This document shows, in pieces, positions 21,661 through 34,376 of a stretch of DNA of 64,000 bases (position 1 is its first letter; each line of letters starts with the position of its first letter). Source of the stretch: Cristatella mucedo (Eukaryota; Bryozoa; Phylactolaemata; Cristatellidae). A program made the position numbers and the translations under genes. The notes beneath the pieces were generated by a model. That model had not been told where the DNA came from. It saw only the letters and a list, made by a program, of their open reading frames with translations, and searched no databases. Location of the stretch: NCBI GenBank assembly GCA_009760855.2, contig WPIO01000004.1, forward strand, positions 8,570,001 through 8,634,000, written 5' to 3'.

Positions 21661-21987
21661 AATAGATACAATTAGCTGGCAGCCAAGTGCAAATTTAAAA
21701 AATACAAGCTGCAAGGGAGTTGAAATAACTTCACGTGTTGAAAGGCTGGGAAGAATAAAATCGCAGCTACAACTGTGGCATCTACTTAGAAATGAAAGCA
21801 CAGAGTGTGCTTGCCGATCTTATCGGCGAGAGAAACAGTATGAGAGAACAGAGAGAAACACTGTGAAACTAAGTAGACATAGAACAGATCTCTGCTGCAC
21901 AGCACGCTTCACACGTACCGAACGTTAAAATTGGACGTTAAAATCTATGCATTAAACCCTATTACCAATGTCGGAGCTGAAAAAAGG

Positions 21988-22141
21988 TTAGCTGATTTAA
22001 CTGCCACATTCGTATAGTGGCAGAAGAGCTTTAACGGCTATAACCACCAATTCCAGTGGGCGATACGAAATCGTCAACTGCTGAACTAAAATCCACTACC
22101 TGGATCGTGAAGAGCGAGCATTTTAACCTCTGGGCTAAGAC
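21988..22141 (-). mobile_element. SINE A relic
   Basis: Minus strand: 'cttagcccagaggttaaaatg', 'cacgatccaggtag', 'gtggcagaagagc' equivalents in order. Diverged. Confidence 0.65.
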
Positions 22142-22189
22142 CCGGAGAACCGTTGCAGTGCGATGCAAATAAAAGACTTTTATAAATAT

Positions 22190-22317
22190 AATTCATTTGT
22201 ATAGCACCCCAAGAGAACTTAATCTCTATTCAGGCGCTTCACGTATGCCTCGGGGCTCGAGCCCACGACCTCAGCCAGACCTTGGTCGGGGCGAGCACCT
22301 TAACCGCTGGACCAAAC
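22190..22317 (-). mobile_element. SINE B copy
   Basis: Minus strand: 'tttggtccagcggttaaggtg' head, 'gggctcgagcccc' B box, 'gaagcgcctgaatagagat' and 'tgctatacaaatgaatt' end. Well preserved. Confidence 0.8.
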
Positions 22318-22319
22318 CA

Positions 22320-22460
22320 TCTAGGCAAATGATCCGAGGTAATGGGTTCGAGTCCTGATACAGACAGATTTTTATTGCCTGCTGCAAGCGGATGCGACAG
22401 CCACTAAGACGCTTCTGCCGCTATATAAAATGAGGCTGTTAAATGAGCCGAACTTTAATT
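22320..22460 (+). mobile_element. SINE A, truncated head
   Basis: Starts within the tRNA part ('gatccgaggtaatgggttcgagtcctg') and continues with 'cctgctgcaagcggatgc' and 'cgcttctgccgctatata'. It abuts the oppositely oriented SINE B, so these SINEs cluster. Confidence 0.65.
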
Positions 22461-22559
22461 TTCACACCAGTTATTCCCGAAAGACCTGACGATCGCTGGA
22501 ATCGTACGCTGCTGCGATAGCTGTAGTTACAGTAGGCATCTACCGTGTTTTTTAAGCGC

Positions 22560-24150
22560 GTATAGTTAATAACGCATAATTAAAAGTAATCGTTATGAGA
22601 ACACGGATGCGGTCCGGCAGAGATACCGAAGTGCCCGATCCTATGAATACATAATTAATTGCTATAGCGACCTTAGTTGGCGTTAGCAGATTAGCGTTGG
22701 CCAGGAGTGAGTTCCAGGCTTCGGAAGCCCGGTGAACTGGAGGCCCGTTCTCCATAGGATACGAGGTTGATTAGAGACACGGATAAACGACTTGAGTCAG
22801 AAGAGGTGAGGGCACGATGGATGGCCTGATTGGGAAGTAGTTCGGATAGGTAGGCCGGAGGAAAGGAATGGAGGGGCTCGCATATATAGTGATTAGCAGA
22901 GCCCTGAAGTCGATGCGCTGTTCGAAGAGGAAGCCAGTACAGGTCAAAGGTGAAGTGGCAAAATGTGGCAGTTGCGACGCTGGTGACAGAAAGCTTAGCT
23001 TCAGACTGCTAGATCCGCTATAAGCGTCTTACTGCACATGCAGATAGACCACTGAGTAGAGAGCTACAGAAGTCTTGACGAGATTTCACCAATGGATGGA
23101 GCAGCCTAGCTGTGGCATATCCGCCTAAGCAGGCCCGATTTTTGCAATGTTACATGTGTGAAAGTTGGCTGACTTGACTGAGAAAGAGCCGATGAAGTAG
23201 TGTAGTAAAAGATCACTTTAGAAAAGGTTATCCAGATTGAGGACAAACGCTACAGAAGATATTCTGAGCTCATTTGGAGGATTCTGCATTCCAATTTCCG
23301 AGTAACAATTTCGTTTTCCAAAAGTTGGTAAATTGGTCTGATCGTCATTCAATTTCAGAACGTTTGCTGTGATTCAAATACAAATGTCAGCAACGCGCGC
23401 TCCAAGCTTGAGTCGACGTGCTGCATGGCAAGGAGATCAAAGCACAGGCACAGCTGCGTGTCGTCGGTAGGAAACAATTACGACAGGAAGGAGAGTATAC
23501 ATTGTAAAATAATGCGAACCAAGCACTTAGACGTTCATGGTGAAGTATACTTTTTTAAAAGTTCCTCAATTAAGTGTTTCAATATTTTAATCAATTCTTC
23601 AAAGTATTCTATTGAGATAGGACCTAAGCCACTGCAGTGCACTGCCATTGATGCTCAGGCGATGTGATTAGCGCTCAGGAAGGTCGAGGTCTCGATACGG
23701 TAAGTCTCGGGGATCAAAGGAATCAAACTTTGCCGAGAGCTGCTGCTGCAGAACGAAAGGAGAACTAGGACTCCACCTGTGCTCGTTGTACACACGCATA
23801 GCAGTGCGGGCTACGTGGTGATTAGTTTTAAAACCTGACTGTGAAATTTAATCGGTAAGAGTTCACATCAGGTTCGCCATCGCTCGTTCCGGTGTCTTCG
23901 ATAGGAACGGCATTAGGGAGACTGGGCAGAAGTTGTTGAAGCTCTCTTGGGGCAGAGTTGATATGTAAACGAGTGGCCTAATACCAGCCTTTTTAAGGAT
24001 GCTAGGAATAGACCTAAGGCTGAGGGTATATTTTTTTAATGTTAGGTAATCAGAGTATAGAATCTTCGCATCTCAGAAGGACAGCCGAAAGTAAGTAGTC
24101 TAAGGGCTAGCAATCTTCCTCGTGTGCAGAATGAATTTAAGAGATGGGCT
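22560..24150 (-). mobile_element. long degraded LINE relic
   Basis: On the minus strand the order of segments matches the resident L2-like LINE: RT middle region (about 24000-23400), 'LNDDKT'-like region, 'DFCNSLL' region (about 23050) and the thumb-like tail (22900-22690). No frame longer than about 80 codons survives. It lacks the ATT tail at the 3' end. Confidence 0.6.
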
Positions 24151-24584
24151 CAGTAGTTAGTGGCTTGAAGGCGGACATTGAGGTAAAGCAAAGAAAGGTA
24201 GGTCACAAATATTAAAGGACAGGAAACTCTAGAGCCGATTAAAATTGATAAAGCAAACGAATAATGCACGACAAGTTTTGCTGCATCAGTCTCGTTGTGC
24301 ATCTTTGTTGATGAAAGCGAAAAATACACGTAAGCGTAAGTTCGAAAAGTTATGTTTAAATGCATCCGAGGAGTTGATGCATTAAGACCTGCACCAATGG
24401 ACCTTTGGCACATTTTTATGCACGAGGAGAGGTTATTAATGCCTAGAGTATGCACATATTAAGGTTTGATTGTTTTACAATGCAAGTGATACTGATCGCA
24501 CGAAAATAGGCAGTAAAGGCAGCCTTCGCGTGCAAGAAGTGACGAGAAAAGCAATATTACAACAATATAATTTCCGTGCAATTA

Positions 24585-24735
24585 GTGTCTATGGCACCTA
24601 AAGAGAAATAAATCTATATTCAGATGCTTCACATGTGCCACAGGGCTCGAGCCCTCGACCTCAGTTTTCAAATGCATTCACCTTGACCTCGGACGTTCAA
24701 GGTGTTCGCCTTAAAACCACCGGCCAAACCGGTGC
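24585..24735 (-). mobile_element. SINE B copy, with internal insertion
   Basis: Minus strand: 'accggtttggccggtggtttt' head, 'cgagggctcgagccctgtgg', 'gaagcatctgaatatagatt' end. The tRNA-like part is longer than in other copies because the 'aaggtg...ttgacctcgg' segment appears twice. Confidence 0.65.
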
Positions 24736-24749
24736 GTCAATGGGCAGAC

Positions 24750-26330
24750 TCGCGAGCCCAGCAATTACCATTGCACATTGCGCGTGCGTTCAATCCCTGG
24801 GCAGCAGTGGAATAATGAGCCGTTGCTGAATATCATGAAGCTCTAAAAAATAATTAGGCAATCGGTTTGCGCGTAGTACTTTGATATGCCTCGTCGTGTG
24901 TGTGTGAACCGTGGAAGACACACGAAGACTTGTCATGGTTGACATCTTGGAAAGGAAATGCGAGAGAGGATTGCACACTGTGATCAGTCCCTGGGATTCG
25001 CTGGCAGTCAATTTCTTGGAAAGAAAGCCCATAACAAACGAGCATTGCGCACTGAAGGCAGGACACGCCAACTGGAATTAGTGTACAAAGATGAGGACGG
25101 ACTCAGCTGTCGTCAGCCTCTTTTCTCCCTCTTTTGGTTTGAATATGTAATGGGCGGCATGTATGGCAATCCTACGAGCGGACTGCACATGCTTTGGCGA
25201 GGCCGTTTGATTTAAAAAGCAGCCACTCTGCTGTGAGCGACAGAAGGAAAAAGAAGGCTTCACGTCGTTCAGCTTCATGCTGAGCTTCATGTAAGAATCG
25301 CCCGCGTCATTTCGCGTGACTACTGTCAAGCGATCTTGTAGGGCTGGTTCATTGTTTGCTGCCACTCGCAAGAGTAGCAGCCAATAGTTGGCAGAGAGTG
25401 ACTATGGTAGATTGAAATATCGGCGATGCACAGTGAATCAAGAGAGGATAACGATGCGAGTTCTTCGATTTCGATTGGCTGTCATGATGTGTCTCGGAGA
25501 AGGTTCAAGCTTATTGTTTCAAAAAATTCGCGGCACTTGCAAGTGCCACTGAATTGGTTCAGCCCATGTTTCTTGATGTAGTTTCAAAAGAACTACATTC
25601 GGAGGCGCGTAAGTGGTGCTGAAATTACAGCAGAGCAACGCTGTTGGTCTCCATGGAACTGTGAGTGAATAAGCAACATCACGTCGAGCAGGGAGTGATC
25701 CCGCCGCTGCCTGCGCCCCCTACCGGTGGCCCGTACTCTCGCAATCGAGACGTTGAGACATCCGCTCTCCGCAGTCTCAGTCAGCACTTGGCAGCTTAAA
25801 GTTCTTGGGTCTCAATGGCAGCCGGTCACGTGCCTGAGTCGAATCTCAGTTCTCATCGCGCGCTAGGAGCGGGCGTGCATTTCAAGCGCGCAACCGAGCG
25901 CTAAGCCCCGCCAACTGCGTCCGATAATGGTCAAAGGTCAGAGACCGTATCTGATGTGCGACTAAGGCCGGCGTCGGTGGTAAGCGCCTCTCACGCACGG
26001 CCTCGCGACAGTGTCGCTGGGCGACCGAGATTGACCCAGTCCCTCCCACCCCGCCTTTCTTTTTAATTTACAAGCGGACTGCATTTGACTATTGGCGAAC
26101 GGTTGAAGCTGAGAGCAGCGAAGCCTGGTTTGGCCAAGTGACGCTTTTAGTGCAGCTAAAGTTTCGAACACGCTAGGATAACTTGGGGTGTCGGGAAAAC
26201 TATCACTTATCTATAGCCGTACAGCTTATGCCGTATAATTCGCTCTTGTAAGCGAAGATAAGAATATGGGTCGAATTCATTTTAATATGTAAATTTTAGA
26301 AGGTGCGTCGGCGAGAGTTTGCCTCTCCGA
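24750..26330. other. no recognised gene
   Basis: Open frames up to about 97 codons without domains on both strands. Nothing repetitive was recognised. Confidence 0.4.
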
Positions 26331-26334
26331 TGAC

Positions 26335-26545
26335 GGTCGCGGGTCGACGACCCCAGACTGCTACTCACTTTCTCGACTGCTCTCCGCACTCAGCTATGCA
26401 CTTTTGACTGTCTCTTTGTCGCGTGAGATGAAGTCTGTTGACCACCGCATGCGTTCCGAAAGCTCTCCAGCGTGGTGCGCACTTAGTCTTTGAGGCTTTG
26501 ATGAAGTTTCTGACAGAGATGCACTTTACATCACTCCTGGCGTAT
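26335..26545 (+). mobile_element. second LINE family, 3' fragment
   Basis: Shares the run 'actgctctccgcactcagct' through 'gcgtgagatgaagtctgtt' with the relics at 34377-34900 (+), 38938-39250 (+) and 58715-59075 (-). Only the 3' part is present. Confidence 0.65.
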
Positions 26546-26559
26546 GAGTGGGGCTGCGT

Positions 26560-27120
26560 GATTTCCGATCGAGTAATCGCGGCCGCCGCCGCAGCAACTG
26601 CTGGCCGCTGCGCCTGCGCTCGCGAAGGATGCGCGCGCGCGTCCGCGTCGAGCGGGCTCCATTTCCTGCCAGAGGCCATTTTCAACCAGCTGCCGAGAGA
26701 GCGTCCGCGAACGCGGGCGAGCGCTGACCGAACCACTGCCGACTGGCAGCGGGCGACCGGAAGCGAGCGAGCGAGCCCTGTAACTCTCGACCTTTCTGCG
26801 GGTCGCCGCCGCCGCCGCCCCAAGATAGCGGCCTTACCGTTGAGTGGCGCCGCGATATCGACAACGAGCGTTTCCAAGCCGATGGCGACGACGAGATCCG
26901 GCTGCGCCTATTCGTCGAGCGAGTAGGCGCAACCTTCCGACAACTCTCGGAGCAGCTCCTCGGCGCAGCTCGGAGAGCCCTGGCGGGAGGCGGCCCTGAA
27001 ATAGAAGCTGCGCTCCGCCGGTCGGCGGCGTCTGATCCGGCGGACTTTAGGTGAACTATCTAATAAGTTCGCGGTGCGCAGCGTGCTCATATTCTCGTAA
27101 TGGTGGCGGCCGCGGAAACG
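26560..27120. other. GC-rich, CpG-rich block
   Basis: It holds overlapping open frames (26365-26877 minus, 26438-26926 plus). On the minus strand an aaaATGGCCTC start near 26682 has an initiator-like context and begins MASGRKWSPLDAD, but no splice donor or domain was identified, so no gene is called. Confidence 0.35.
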
Positions 27121-27168
27121 CGCTAACCAGTGAGCGCTAACCAGTGAGCGCTAACCAGTGAGCGCTAC
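27121..27168. repeat. 14-bp tandem repeat
   Basis: Three units of gctaaccagtgagc followed by variant gaggtgcgac units. Confidence 0.85.
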
Positions 27169-27169
27169 C

Positions 27170-27755
27170 GAGGTGCGATCGCGAGGTGCGACCGAGAGGT
27201 GCCACCGCGAGGAGTCGGCATCGCACGCCTCCGCTATGAAAAATCTTACTTAATAGTTAGCTCGCCACTTCTTTGCATTAGCGACGATTTTTAATTTGCT
27301 GGAAAAAATTAAGCTCAAATCGCAGACCACGTTTCCTGAGCACTCACCAGGAGAGCAGGAGACTCGCCCGCAGGCGGCCACGCTCGCCTCTCTCTCTCTC
27401 TCTCTCGGCGGCATAAGCTCGCGTATCATAAGCTCGGCTATCATAAGCATCTATCTATCATAAGCTCGCGTCACTTTGACAGGCGCGCCAAATACAAGTC
27501 TGTACGCGCGCGAGGTCCAACTCGTCTGTGTTGTTTCCCTTATGCGAATTCCCCTCGTTGCCAATAATTAATTCTGGGAAACAACACGTACATTTTTTAT
27601 TCAGGTCACGTGATGTAGAATTAATCTATTCTCTCTGATTATTTAATAATGGCGATGAAAGAATACACGCTTCAGGACAGCGTCCGAATGATATGCATTA
27701 ACTAGTGGCGGGAGAATCAGCTTACAACTCGATACGGCTTGCTGTGGCCCCACGG
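27170..27755. other. no recognised gene
   Basis: A short CT run at 27392-27405 and repeated 'atcataagctcg' words at 27424-27470 were noted. Nothing coding. Confidence 0.4.
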
Positions 27756-27890
27756 CTGATTTGGCCCAGTGGTTAAAGTGCTCGCGACGACCAAGGTCTG
27801 GCCGAGATCGTGGGCTCGAGCCCTGGTGCATATGTGAAGCATCTGAATAGAGATTAAGTTCTCTTAGGGTGTTACATTAATGAATTATAT
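27756..27890 (+). mobile_element. SINE B, well preserved copy
   Basis: The A box is tggcccagtggtta, the B box gggctcgagccc, and the 3' end gaagcatctgaatagagatt followed by aagttctcttagggtg. The tRNA-like head and the LINE-like 3' end are both clear, which makes this the reference copy for the family. Confidence 0.85.
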
Positions 27891-27894
27891 ATTA

Positions 27895-28712
27895 TATAAT
27901 CTCATCGCGTGGCCGTAACGCTGTCAAATACGAAGAAATTATAAGTAAGTGGTTTAGTAGCGCACCCCTTTCGCCAGCTTCGACGTACGTCGACGTCTCA
28001 AAGTGACTTACCACCAAAGTGTCGCGGTCACATACGGTCTCATATTCAGACACCACTTATTCCAAGGAGTGGCCGGATTTAGTACTGCTTTGTCGTGGAA
28101 ATTGTCCGCCGCGATCCGTTCTGTAGGGTGGGTCAGAGGTCAAGCGACTGGACTTTGCTGGCGTCGGAAAGATAAATGCTGAGATAGCGAATTCCTCCAA
28201 AAAAGTGCATTTGTGCAATCAGTCCGCGGCGCACTAATCTGCGTCGTTGCGTCACGCGGAGCACTGTCGTTGCGCTGTATGGCGTGTGCAGGTTACCCTC
28301 GAAAATAGCGGGTTTATCAATTGGCTCTGACGGTGTAAGTTCTGTCACCCTATCGCCTACCGTCGGGCGAGCATGCGGGGGTGAAACTAAGGCATCTTAA
28401 AAAATGGCTACTGACGTGCTGTTTTGTATGCTTTTTACGAAGTATTCTGGGCGGGCTCCTGCCAGCATTTAAATGGACTTGAGAACCTGGAAAGACGCCT
28501 GGAGGATCTGGCGTTTCAAAAAGCCAATTATACAATGATAAAATCCTAAGGATAAGCTGAAAATAAAGAAAAAGGAATATCCCACCGTTCCCCCTAGTGA
28601 CACTGGAATCGATTACCTCAAACACGCTCTCGCAAACTTAGCGATTTCGACCGAGAATACACATGTACCAAACCTACACAATTTTGAATGACATGGAGTG
28701 AATTCGGTAATA
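27895..28712. other. no recognised gene
   Basis: Unique-looking sequence with short open frames only. Confidence 0.4.
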
Positions 28713-30725
28713 GTAATAATAATAATAATAATAATAAGTTTGCTATAGCGCCCTCAGAGAACTCAATCTCTTTCTAATCGCTTTACATTTGCTGTAAAGG
28801 AAGCATGATCGAACGTGAGCAGTAGCATGCTTAATGAACAAGCGTAACGTGGTTAGACGTGACATGCACAGGGTCAGCATGCAAATATGGTTAGTGGCAG
28901 CATGCACAGTGTCAGAACGTACAATCACACCAAGGACGAATCGCACAGACCCAATAAATGCTGAGAAAAATAGATGCGTTTTTAATGTTTTTTCAAATGT
29001 GGTCAAGTCAGGGGATGTCGTCACGCCAGTATGAAGTGAGTTCCAGGCTTTGGAAGCATACGAACTAAAGGCACGGTCTCCAAAGGATTTGAGGTTCGTA
29101 CGTGGTTTAGGTAAGCGATTAGATTCCGAAAAGCGAGTGCCACTATGCTTAGCATGGTGGGAGGGATAAATCTGATAGACAGGCTGGAGCCAAAGAATGA
29201 AGGGACCTAAAAGTGAGTGATAGAACCTTGAAGTCGATGCGTTCCTTGACTGGGAGCCAGTGCAGGTCGGCGAGAAGTGGCATGATGTGGCAAATGCACC
29301 GCTCACGACAGACAAGCTTAGCTGCAGAGTTTTACACAAGAAGTTAGCGCTTGATTGCACATGCCGGTAGATCGGCAAGCAGCGAGTTGCAGAAGTCGAG
29401 ACGGGATGTCACAAATGCATGGATCAATTTAGACGTGGTATCCGTGTCTAAACAAGCCCGAATTTTAGCAGTGTTATGCAGTTTAAAGAAGTAAGCAGAC
29501 TTGACTGTGGAGCTGATGTGGTCGTCTAATGAAAGGTCGCTTTGGAACAAGATAGCCAGATTGCATGCAGAGATGCTACTGGAGTTAAAATAGACGAACC
29601 CGATAGGACGGTTAGGTTTTTAAATTTCTGAGCAGGTTGGTCCATAGCTAGTAAGTTTGTTTTATTCTCATTCAAATATGAAGGTTGAGAAAGTTCAAAA
29701 GGTTTCAAATTGAGATAGCTTGCTGCCATTGAAATGTGGACATCAGCGATTCACGCGGAGGGGAGCTAAGAGAGTTTGATGTCCTGCAAGGTAGGTAGCG
29801 ATCAGAGCACAGTGGTACAGCCGTTTGCCGTCTGCATACAACTGAAAGACTAGATTGTTCTTGGTGATTGCGTCGGCAAGGAGGATAATATAAAGCGGTG
29901 AAGCGTAGAGGAGGACCAAACACAGAGCATTTGGATACCTATTACTGCATAGGCTCTTTGGACAGCTATTGCCTCTTGACATCAATGTTCTGAGAGGTCT
30001 CCCAATGAGATAAGACGTAGAAAATGGCGGTGCAGTGCCAGTGGTACCCAGGCGAGATGAAAAGGCACTCAGACAGAAAGGACTATGCGATCAATCACAT
30101 CGAACGCTGCAGAAAGATCTAATCAAACAAGCAGAGAGACTGTACCTAAGTTTGTACTCGCGAGGAGGTCGTTTTGCGCCTGCGTGCACTTCTATTTTTG
30201 TGGCGAGATCAGGTCTAAAACCTGAGTCGAAATTACTAGCCAGATTTGAAGTTTCAATGTAAGAGTTTAGTCGCATCTACTGGTTCTATCGATGGCGGTT
30301 GTTTGATTGAAGGGGCTGGAGCCAGAGTCTGCGAGAATTTTCTCCTGGTCTAGTGCTGCCTTCTCAATCAGAGGGCAAATAACAGCTTTCTTAGAGGATA
30401 CAGAGAGACGAGGCCTGAAGCTGAGCACATATTAATTAAGTTAGGCAATCAGGAAATCAGGAAATCTAAGCACCTCAGAAGAAGAAGAAGAGAAGAAGAA
30501 CGGTGAGCTTTGGGTCAAGAAGGCAAGTAATCTTCTCGGAGTGGGAAATGAGCTTCTAGCTGACGTAATTAGCGGGCGAGCTGGTGGTGGGCATTCATTG
30601 CGGTACTTCAAGGAACTGACGGCGACTAGTCCAGCGGGGACGTTACCAACAGGATGAAATCTCTGATCTTATCGATCTTTTTGAAAAAGCTAGGGAATCG
30701 ATCAACTAGATTGCCACCTATGATC
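28713..30725 (-). mobile_element. L2/CR1-like LINE relic, about 2 kb, with (ATT)n tail
   Basis: Minus strand. It begins near 30725 with the linker before the reverse transcriptase ('FFKKIDKIRDFI', cf. FVNKIDKIRESI at 31770), passes the polymerase catalytic region at about 29850 where the motif reads YADG (the second catalytic Asp is changed), then 'LNENKTNLLAM', 'DHISSTVKSAYF', '[20 protein letters not shown]' and the tail region to 28743. It ends in LINE 3' sequence and (AAT)n at 28713-28737. Frameshifts and stops throughout. The region 30010-30640 is poorly aligned. Confidence 0.8.
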
Positions 30726-30887
30726 GCGAAGCAGCGTGCTGACCGGACTCGGATTGGGATGAGACTGAGGCAGAGCTGGCGCAGTTTCCAAGGAGACAAG
30801 CTCGAGCGGCGGCCGCGAGCGGAGACAAAGCAAAAGGGTGGCTGCTGCAGCAGGCTGCAGCCGTCGCCGTAGAGCTAGTAGCAAGTC

Positions 30888-30933
<46 letters not shown>
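30888..30933 (+). repeat. (CAG)n microsatellite, about 15 units
   Basis: An uninterrupted GCA/CAG triplet run. A 140-codon frame (30838-31260) would read it as glutamines, but the rest of that frame shows no domain, so I do not call a gene. Confidence 0.95.
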
Positions 30934-30937
<4 letters not shown>

Positions 30938-30939
30938 AA

Positions 30940-31640
30940 TTACGGCTTCGGCGCTGGAGAGCCGGTAGCAGTAAGGGCAATTACCGCCTCCACAGGACGC
31001 CGGCAGGTCAATGCTTTGTCTCAGCACAGACGGGCGAGAGAAATGAAGCAACCGGCCGCGAGTGCACTCACAGATTCGCGGGCGAAAACGAATCAGCGGC
31101 ATTTACTCTTAATGGACCTCTGGGAAGCGAGGCGGTCGCCGAGACAGTTGGCTCCATTAGTCTGGAGCCCATCTGGGCCCTCGCTGTCCGAGTCTCTCTA
31201 GCTCAACTCCAAGCCGGTATTCGCTGCCGCCTGGCTAGGGGTCAGGTGGCTGTGGGCTAGAAGTTTGTAGACGCTTCGGGTTGAATCTAGGGCAAACGTC
31301 GAGTTAGTGTGCCCCGCCCTAGTGAGCTGCCAGCGGCGGCAGGAAGAGAGCGAACGCAAAAACTAAGCAGAAGCGCCCAAATACCCGATCCAGACCGATT
31401 CTGTGTCCACTGATCACAAAAGTCCTTATTTTGTGGCCGTCATTTCGCCAGTAAATCACCGTGATTGCACTGCAGTGGCTTAAGGTCCCGCCTCATCGGG
31501 AGATTTCCGTGCACTGCTATCACCGGGCAACTGGCATCCTTAAATAAGGGATACCAGCGGTATCAGTGCTGGATCGTCGTCTTCCTTTTCGTGATTTATA
31601 GCCTGCCCCTTGCTGAAATATAATCGCCAAGAGCAATCGA
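30940..31640. other. no recognised gene
   Basis: Open frames on both strands extend from the CAG run but without a domain. Confidence 0.4.
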
Positions 31641-31649
31641 GGCTTTCAT

Positions 31650-33480
31650 TTGAATGCGGAGGGCACACCGTTGTGTTTGTGCTTGTATCTCTCCCTGCCT
31701 TCCAGCACGTCGAACTGTCTCAGCTCCCTTGTTCCATGTATTGCTGAGATTCGCTGATCGCTTCTCTAGCTTCTTTGTCAACAAGATTGACAAGATCAGG
31801 GAGTCCATCCCTATGGTGGCTGCAACCCCCCCCCCTTGGAATCCTGTCCCTCAAGTCCGTGTAGCACCTCAATGTCTACATTCCACGGAGCCACGAGCGA
31901 CCTCGTCCTGAAGTTCATACAAAAACATTCAGTCAAAGAAAACATCTAGTCCTCTAGACCCTATTCCCACTGTCGAGCTTCTACGATGCATTGATCTGCT
32001 GCTGCCATGCATAACTAACGTCATAAATCTGTCATTAGCCTCAGGTCATGTCCCACTACCTTTCAAAAAGGCTGTAGTCTGGCCACTACTCAAGAAAGCA
32101 ATACTAGACCAAGAGAACTTGAGCAACTTCTCCCCATTCTCCCTTCTCCCGTTCCTATCAAAGACACTGACGAGTCGTGGCAGACCAGCTGAACTCATAT
32201 ATTTAAACTTTAAACCTTGTAAATAAGTTTCCATCTTGTTTTAGAGCTAATCGCTCTACAGAGTCGGCATTGCTTCGCGTGTATAAAGAGCTACTTAGGT
32301 AGAGTATATCTGCTTGTTTTGCTCGATATTTCGGCAGCTTTTGATGCTATCGATCGCTAAGTCCTTCTTAAGCGCCCTTATCTCGCCCGGGCATCACTGG
32401 CATGCACTGCCATGGTTAAGATAATATCTCTGTGAAAGGCTCCAGAGTATTGATGTGAATGGACACAAATCGCCACACGAACCTCCAAATTATGGGGTAC
32501 CTCGGGAATCTGTGCTTAGTCCTGTTCATTTCACGGTTATACTTACCCTCTTACCGATATGATTGCCAGGCACAATCTAGGCTTTCACTACTATGCAGTT
32601 GACACTCAGTTGTACCTTTGCTTTGATCCCTCCCAGCCCTGCAGCTCGTCGGATTCTCTCAACTCCCTTACTACATGTATTGATGACATATGCACGTGGA
32701 TGTCAGCAAGCTTTCTTAAATTGAATGATGATAAAACCAACTTACTAGTTATGGGTAAACCAAATGTGATTCAGAAATCTGAATGGTTAGCGCTCACAGT
32801 CGGCTCTGCCAGCGTATGTCTTGTTGAATCTGCATGAAGACTAGGTGTCCTGTTCCAAAGTAGTGACCTTTCATTAGACGACCACATCAGCTCCACAGCC
32901 AAGTCTGCCTTCTTTCAGCTACATAACATTGCTAAAACTCGGGCTTATTTAGACACGGATACCACATCTAAATTGATCCAGGCATTTGTGACATCCCGTC
33001 TCGACTTCTGCAACTCGCTGCTTGCCGATCTACCGGCATGTGCAATCAAGCGCTAACTTCTTGTGTAAAACTCTGCAGCTAAGCTTGTCTGTCGTGAGCG
33101 GTGCATTTGCCACATCATGCCACTTCTCGCCGACCTGCACTGGCTCCCAGTCAAGGAACGCATCGACTTCAAGGTTCTATCACTCACTTTTAGGTCCCTT
33201 CATTCTTTGGCTCCAGCCTGTCTATCAGATTTATCCCTCCCACCATGCTAAGCATAGTGGCACTCGCTTTTCGGAATCTAATCGCTTACCTAAACCACGT
33301 ACGAACCTCAAATCCTTAGGAAACCGTGCCTTTAGTTCGTGTGCTCCCAAAGCCTGGAACTCCCTTCTGACTGGCGGCACGACATCCCCTGACTTGACCA
33401 CATTTAGAAAGAGCTAAAACGCATCTAATTGTCGCAGCGTTTAGTGGGTCCCTGTGCGTCTAGGTCAGCATCACAATAAA
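31650..33480 (+). mobile_element. most complete LINE relic (L2/CR1-like), RT from linker to 3' end
   Basis: In order: the linker 'LRFADRFSSFFVNKIDKIRE' (about 31735-31800); RT start with 'LRCIDLLLPCITNVINLSLA' (31980-32040) and 'LPFKKAVVWPLLKKAILDQE' (32055-32115); a catalytic region at 32590 reading YYAVDTQLY, so the usual YADD has lost its first catalytic Asp; 'WMSASFLKLNDDKTNLLVMG' (32697-32756); '[20 protein letters not shown]' (32990-33050); and the thumb-like tail to 33415. Several frameshifts and stops make it non-functional. It lacks the endonuclease domain and the ATT tail. Confidence 0.85.
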
Positions 33481-34180
33481 GTCTTGTTACTTTCGTCTAC
33501 GCTGCATGCAAAAAACCCGACCTTCTTAGAAAATATAATGCATCCAAGCTGGTGTATACATTTACGATATCCCGCCTCGACTTATATAACTAAATTTTGC
33601 AAGTGCTCAGGCCTGTGCAATAAGACGATCACAGTTGGCGCAAAACTCTGCAGCTATGCTTGGTGAGAGTCGCAACTGCCCACAGTATCACCATTTCTCA
33701 CCGAACTGCACTGGCCCGTGAAGCCACGCATCACCTTCCTAAGGTTTTTCCATCCCTCTAGGTGCCCTCGTCGTCTTATTCCGACCTACCTATCCGAACT
33801 ATTTCACGATCGGGCTTGGCGTCGTATATTTCGCTGTTTCGACTCAAAGTTATTTAGCCTTTATTTTAGCCAAGGTAAAATCGCGTGGCATTGTGCCCAT
33901 TGCTCGCACGCTCCCAAAGCTTCGAAATCACTCTCGACCAGCGTTGCAGCATCCCGTGACGATGCGGCAGTTAAAACGATGCTAAAAGCCCACATTTCCT
34001 GACAGCATGCGAATTGTGTGCACTGCGTGCTTATCCATGCCGACGCGGCGCGTTTTAACAATAAAATAGTTGACACGCTTCTTTTTAAAAATATGTAATG
34101 TGCCAAGAGAGTGATTTAATTCTCTACAGGCCCCATACAAATATATTATTATTACTATTATTATTATGATTATTATTATT
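33481..34180 (+). mobile_element. LINE relic with (ATT)n tail
   Basis: A second diverged copy directly downstream: the frame near 33560-33760 resembles 'SRLDLYN...LAQNSAAMLG', then the 'PSRCPRRLIPTYLSELFHDRA' tail region, and it ends with an ATT-rich tail at about 34142-34180. Non-functional. Confidence 0.7.
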
Positions 34181-34376
34181 CATGCCTTTCCGTGGATGCG
34201 CCTCTCTTTGGCTCGAAGATTTCAGCTGTAGTGTACTGAACCGGTGGCGTGTTCACAATCAGCTAGATTATGACTGGCGAAATGTTATTCGGAGTTCCTG
34301 AATGGTAATGACCAGAAACTGGTAATTACACGGTCCTTGGCTAGGCGTCATAAACGCCTATGTCGCGTCTCGGGTG

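Noticed and set aside
26438-26926. 162-codon plus-strand frame in a CpG-rich block
   Set aside because: Its first third is a LINE relic and the rest has no domain; an antisense frame is equally long.
30838-31260. 140-codon frame with a poly-glutamine tract
   Set aside because: Open only because of the CAG run; flanks show no domain and no splice sites were found.
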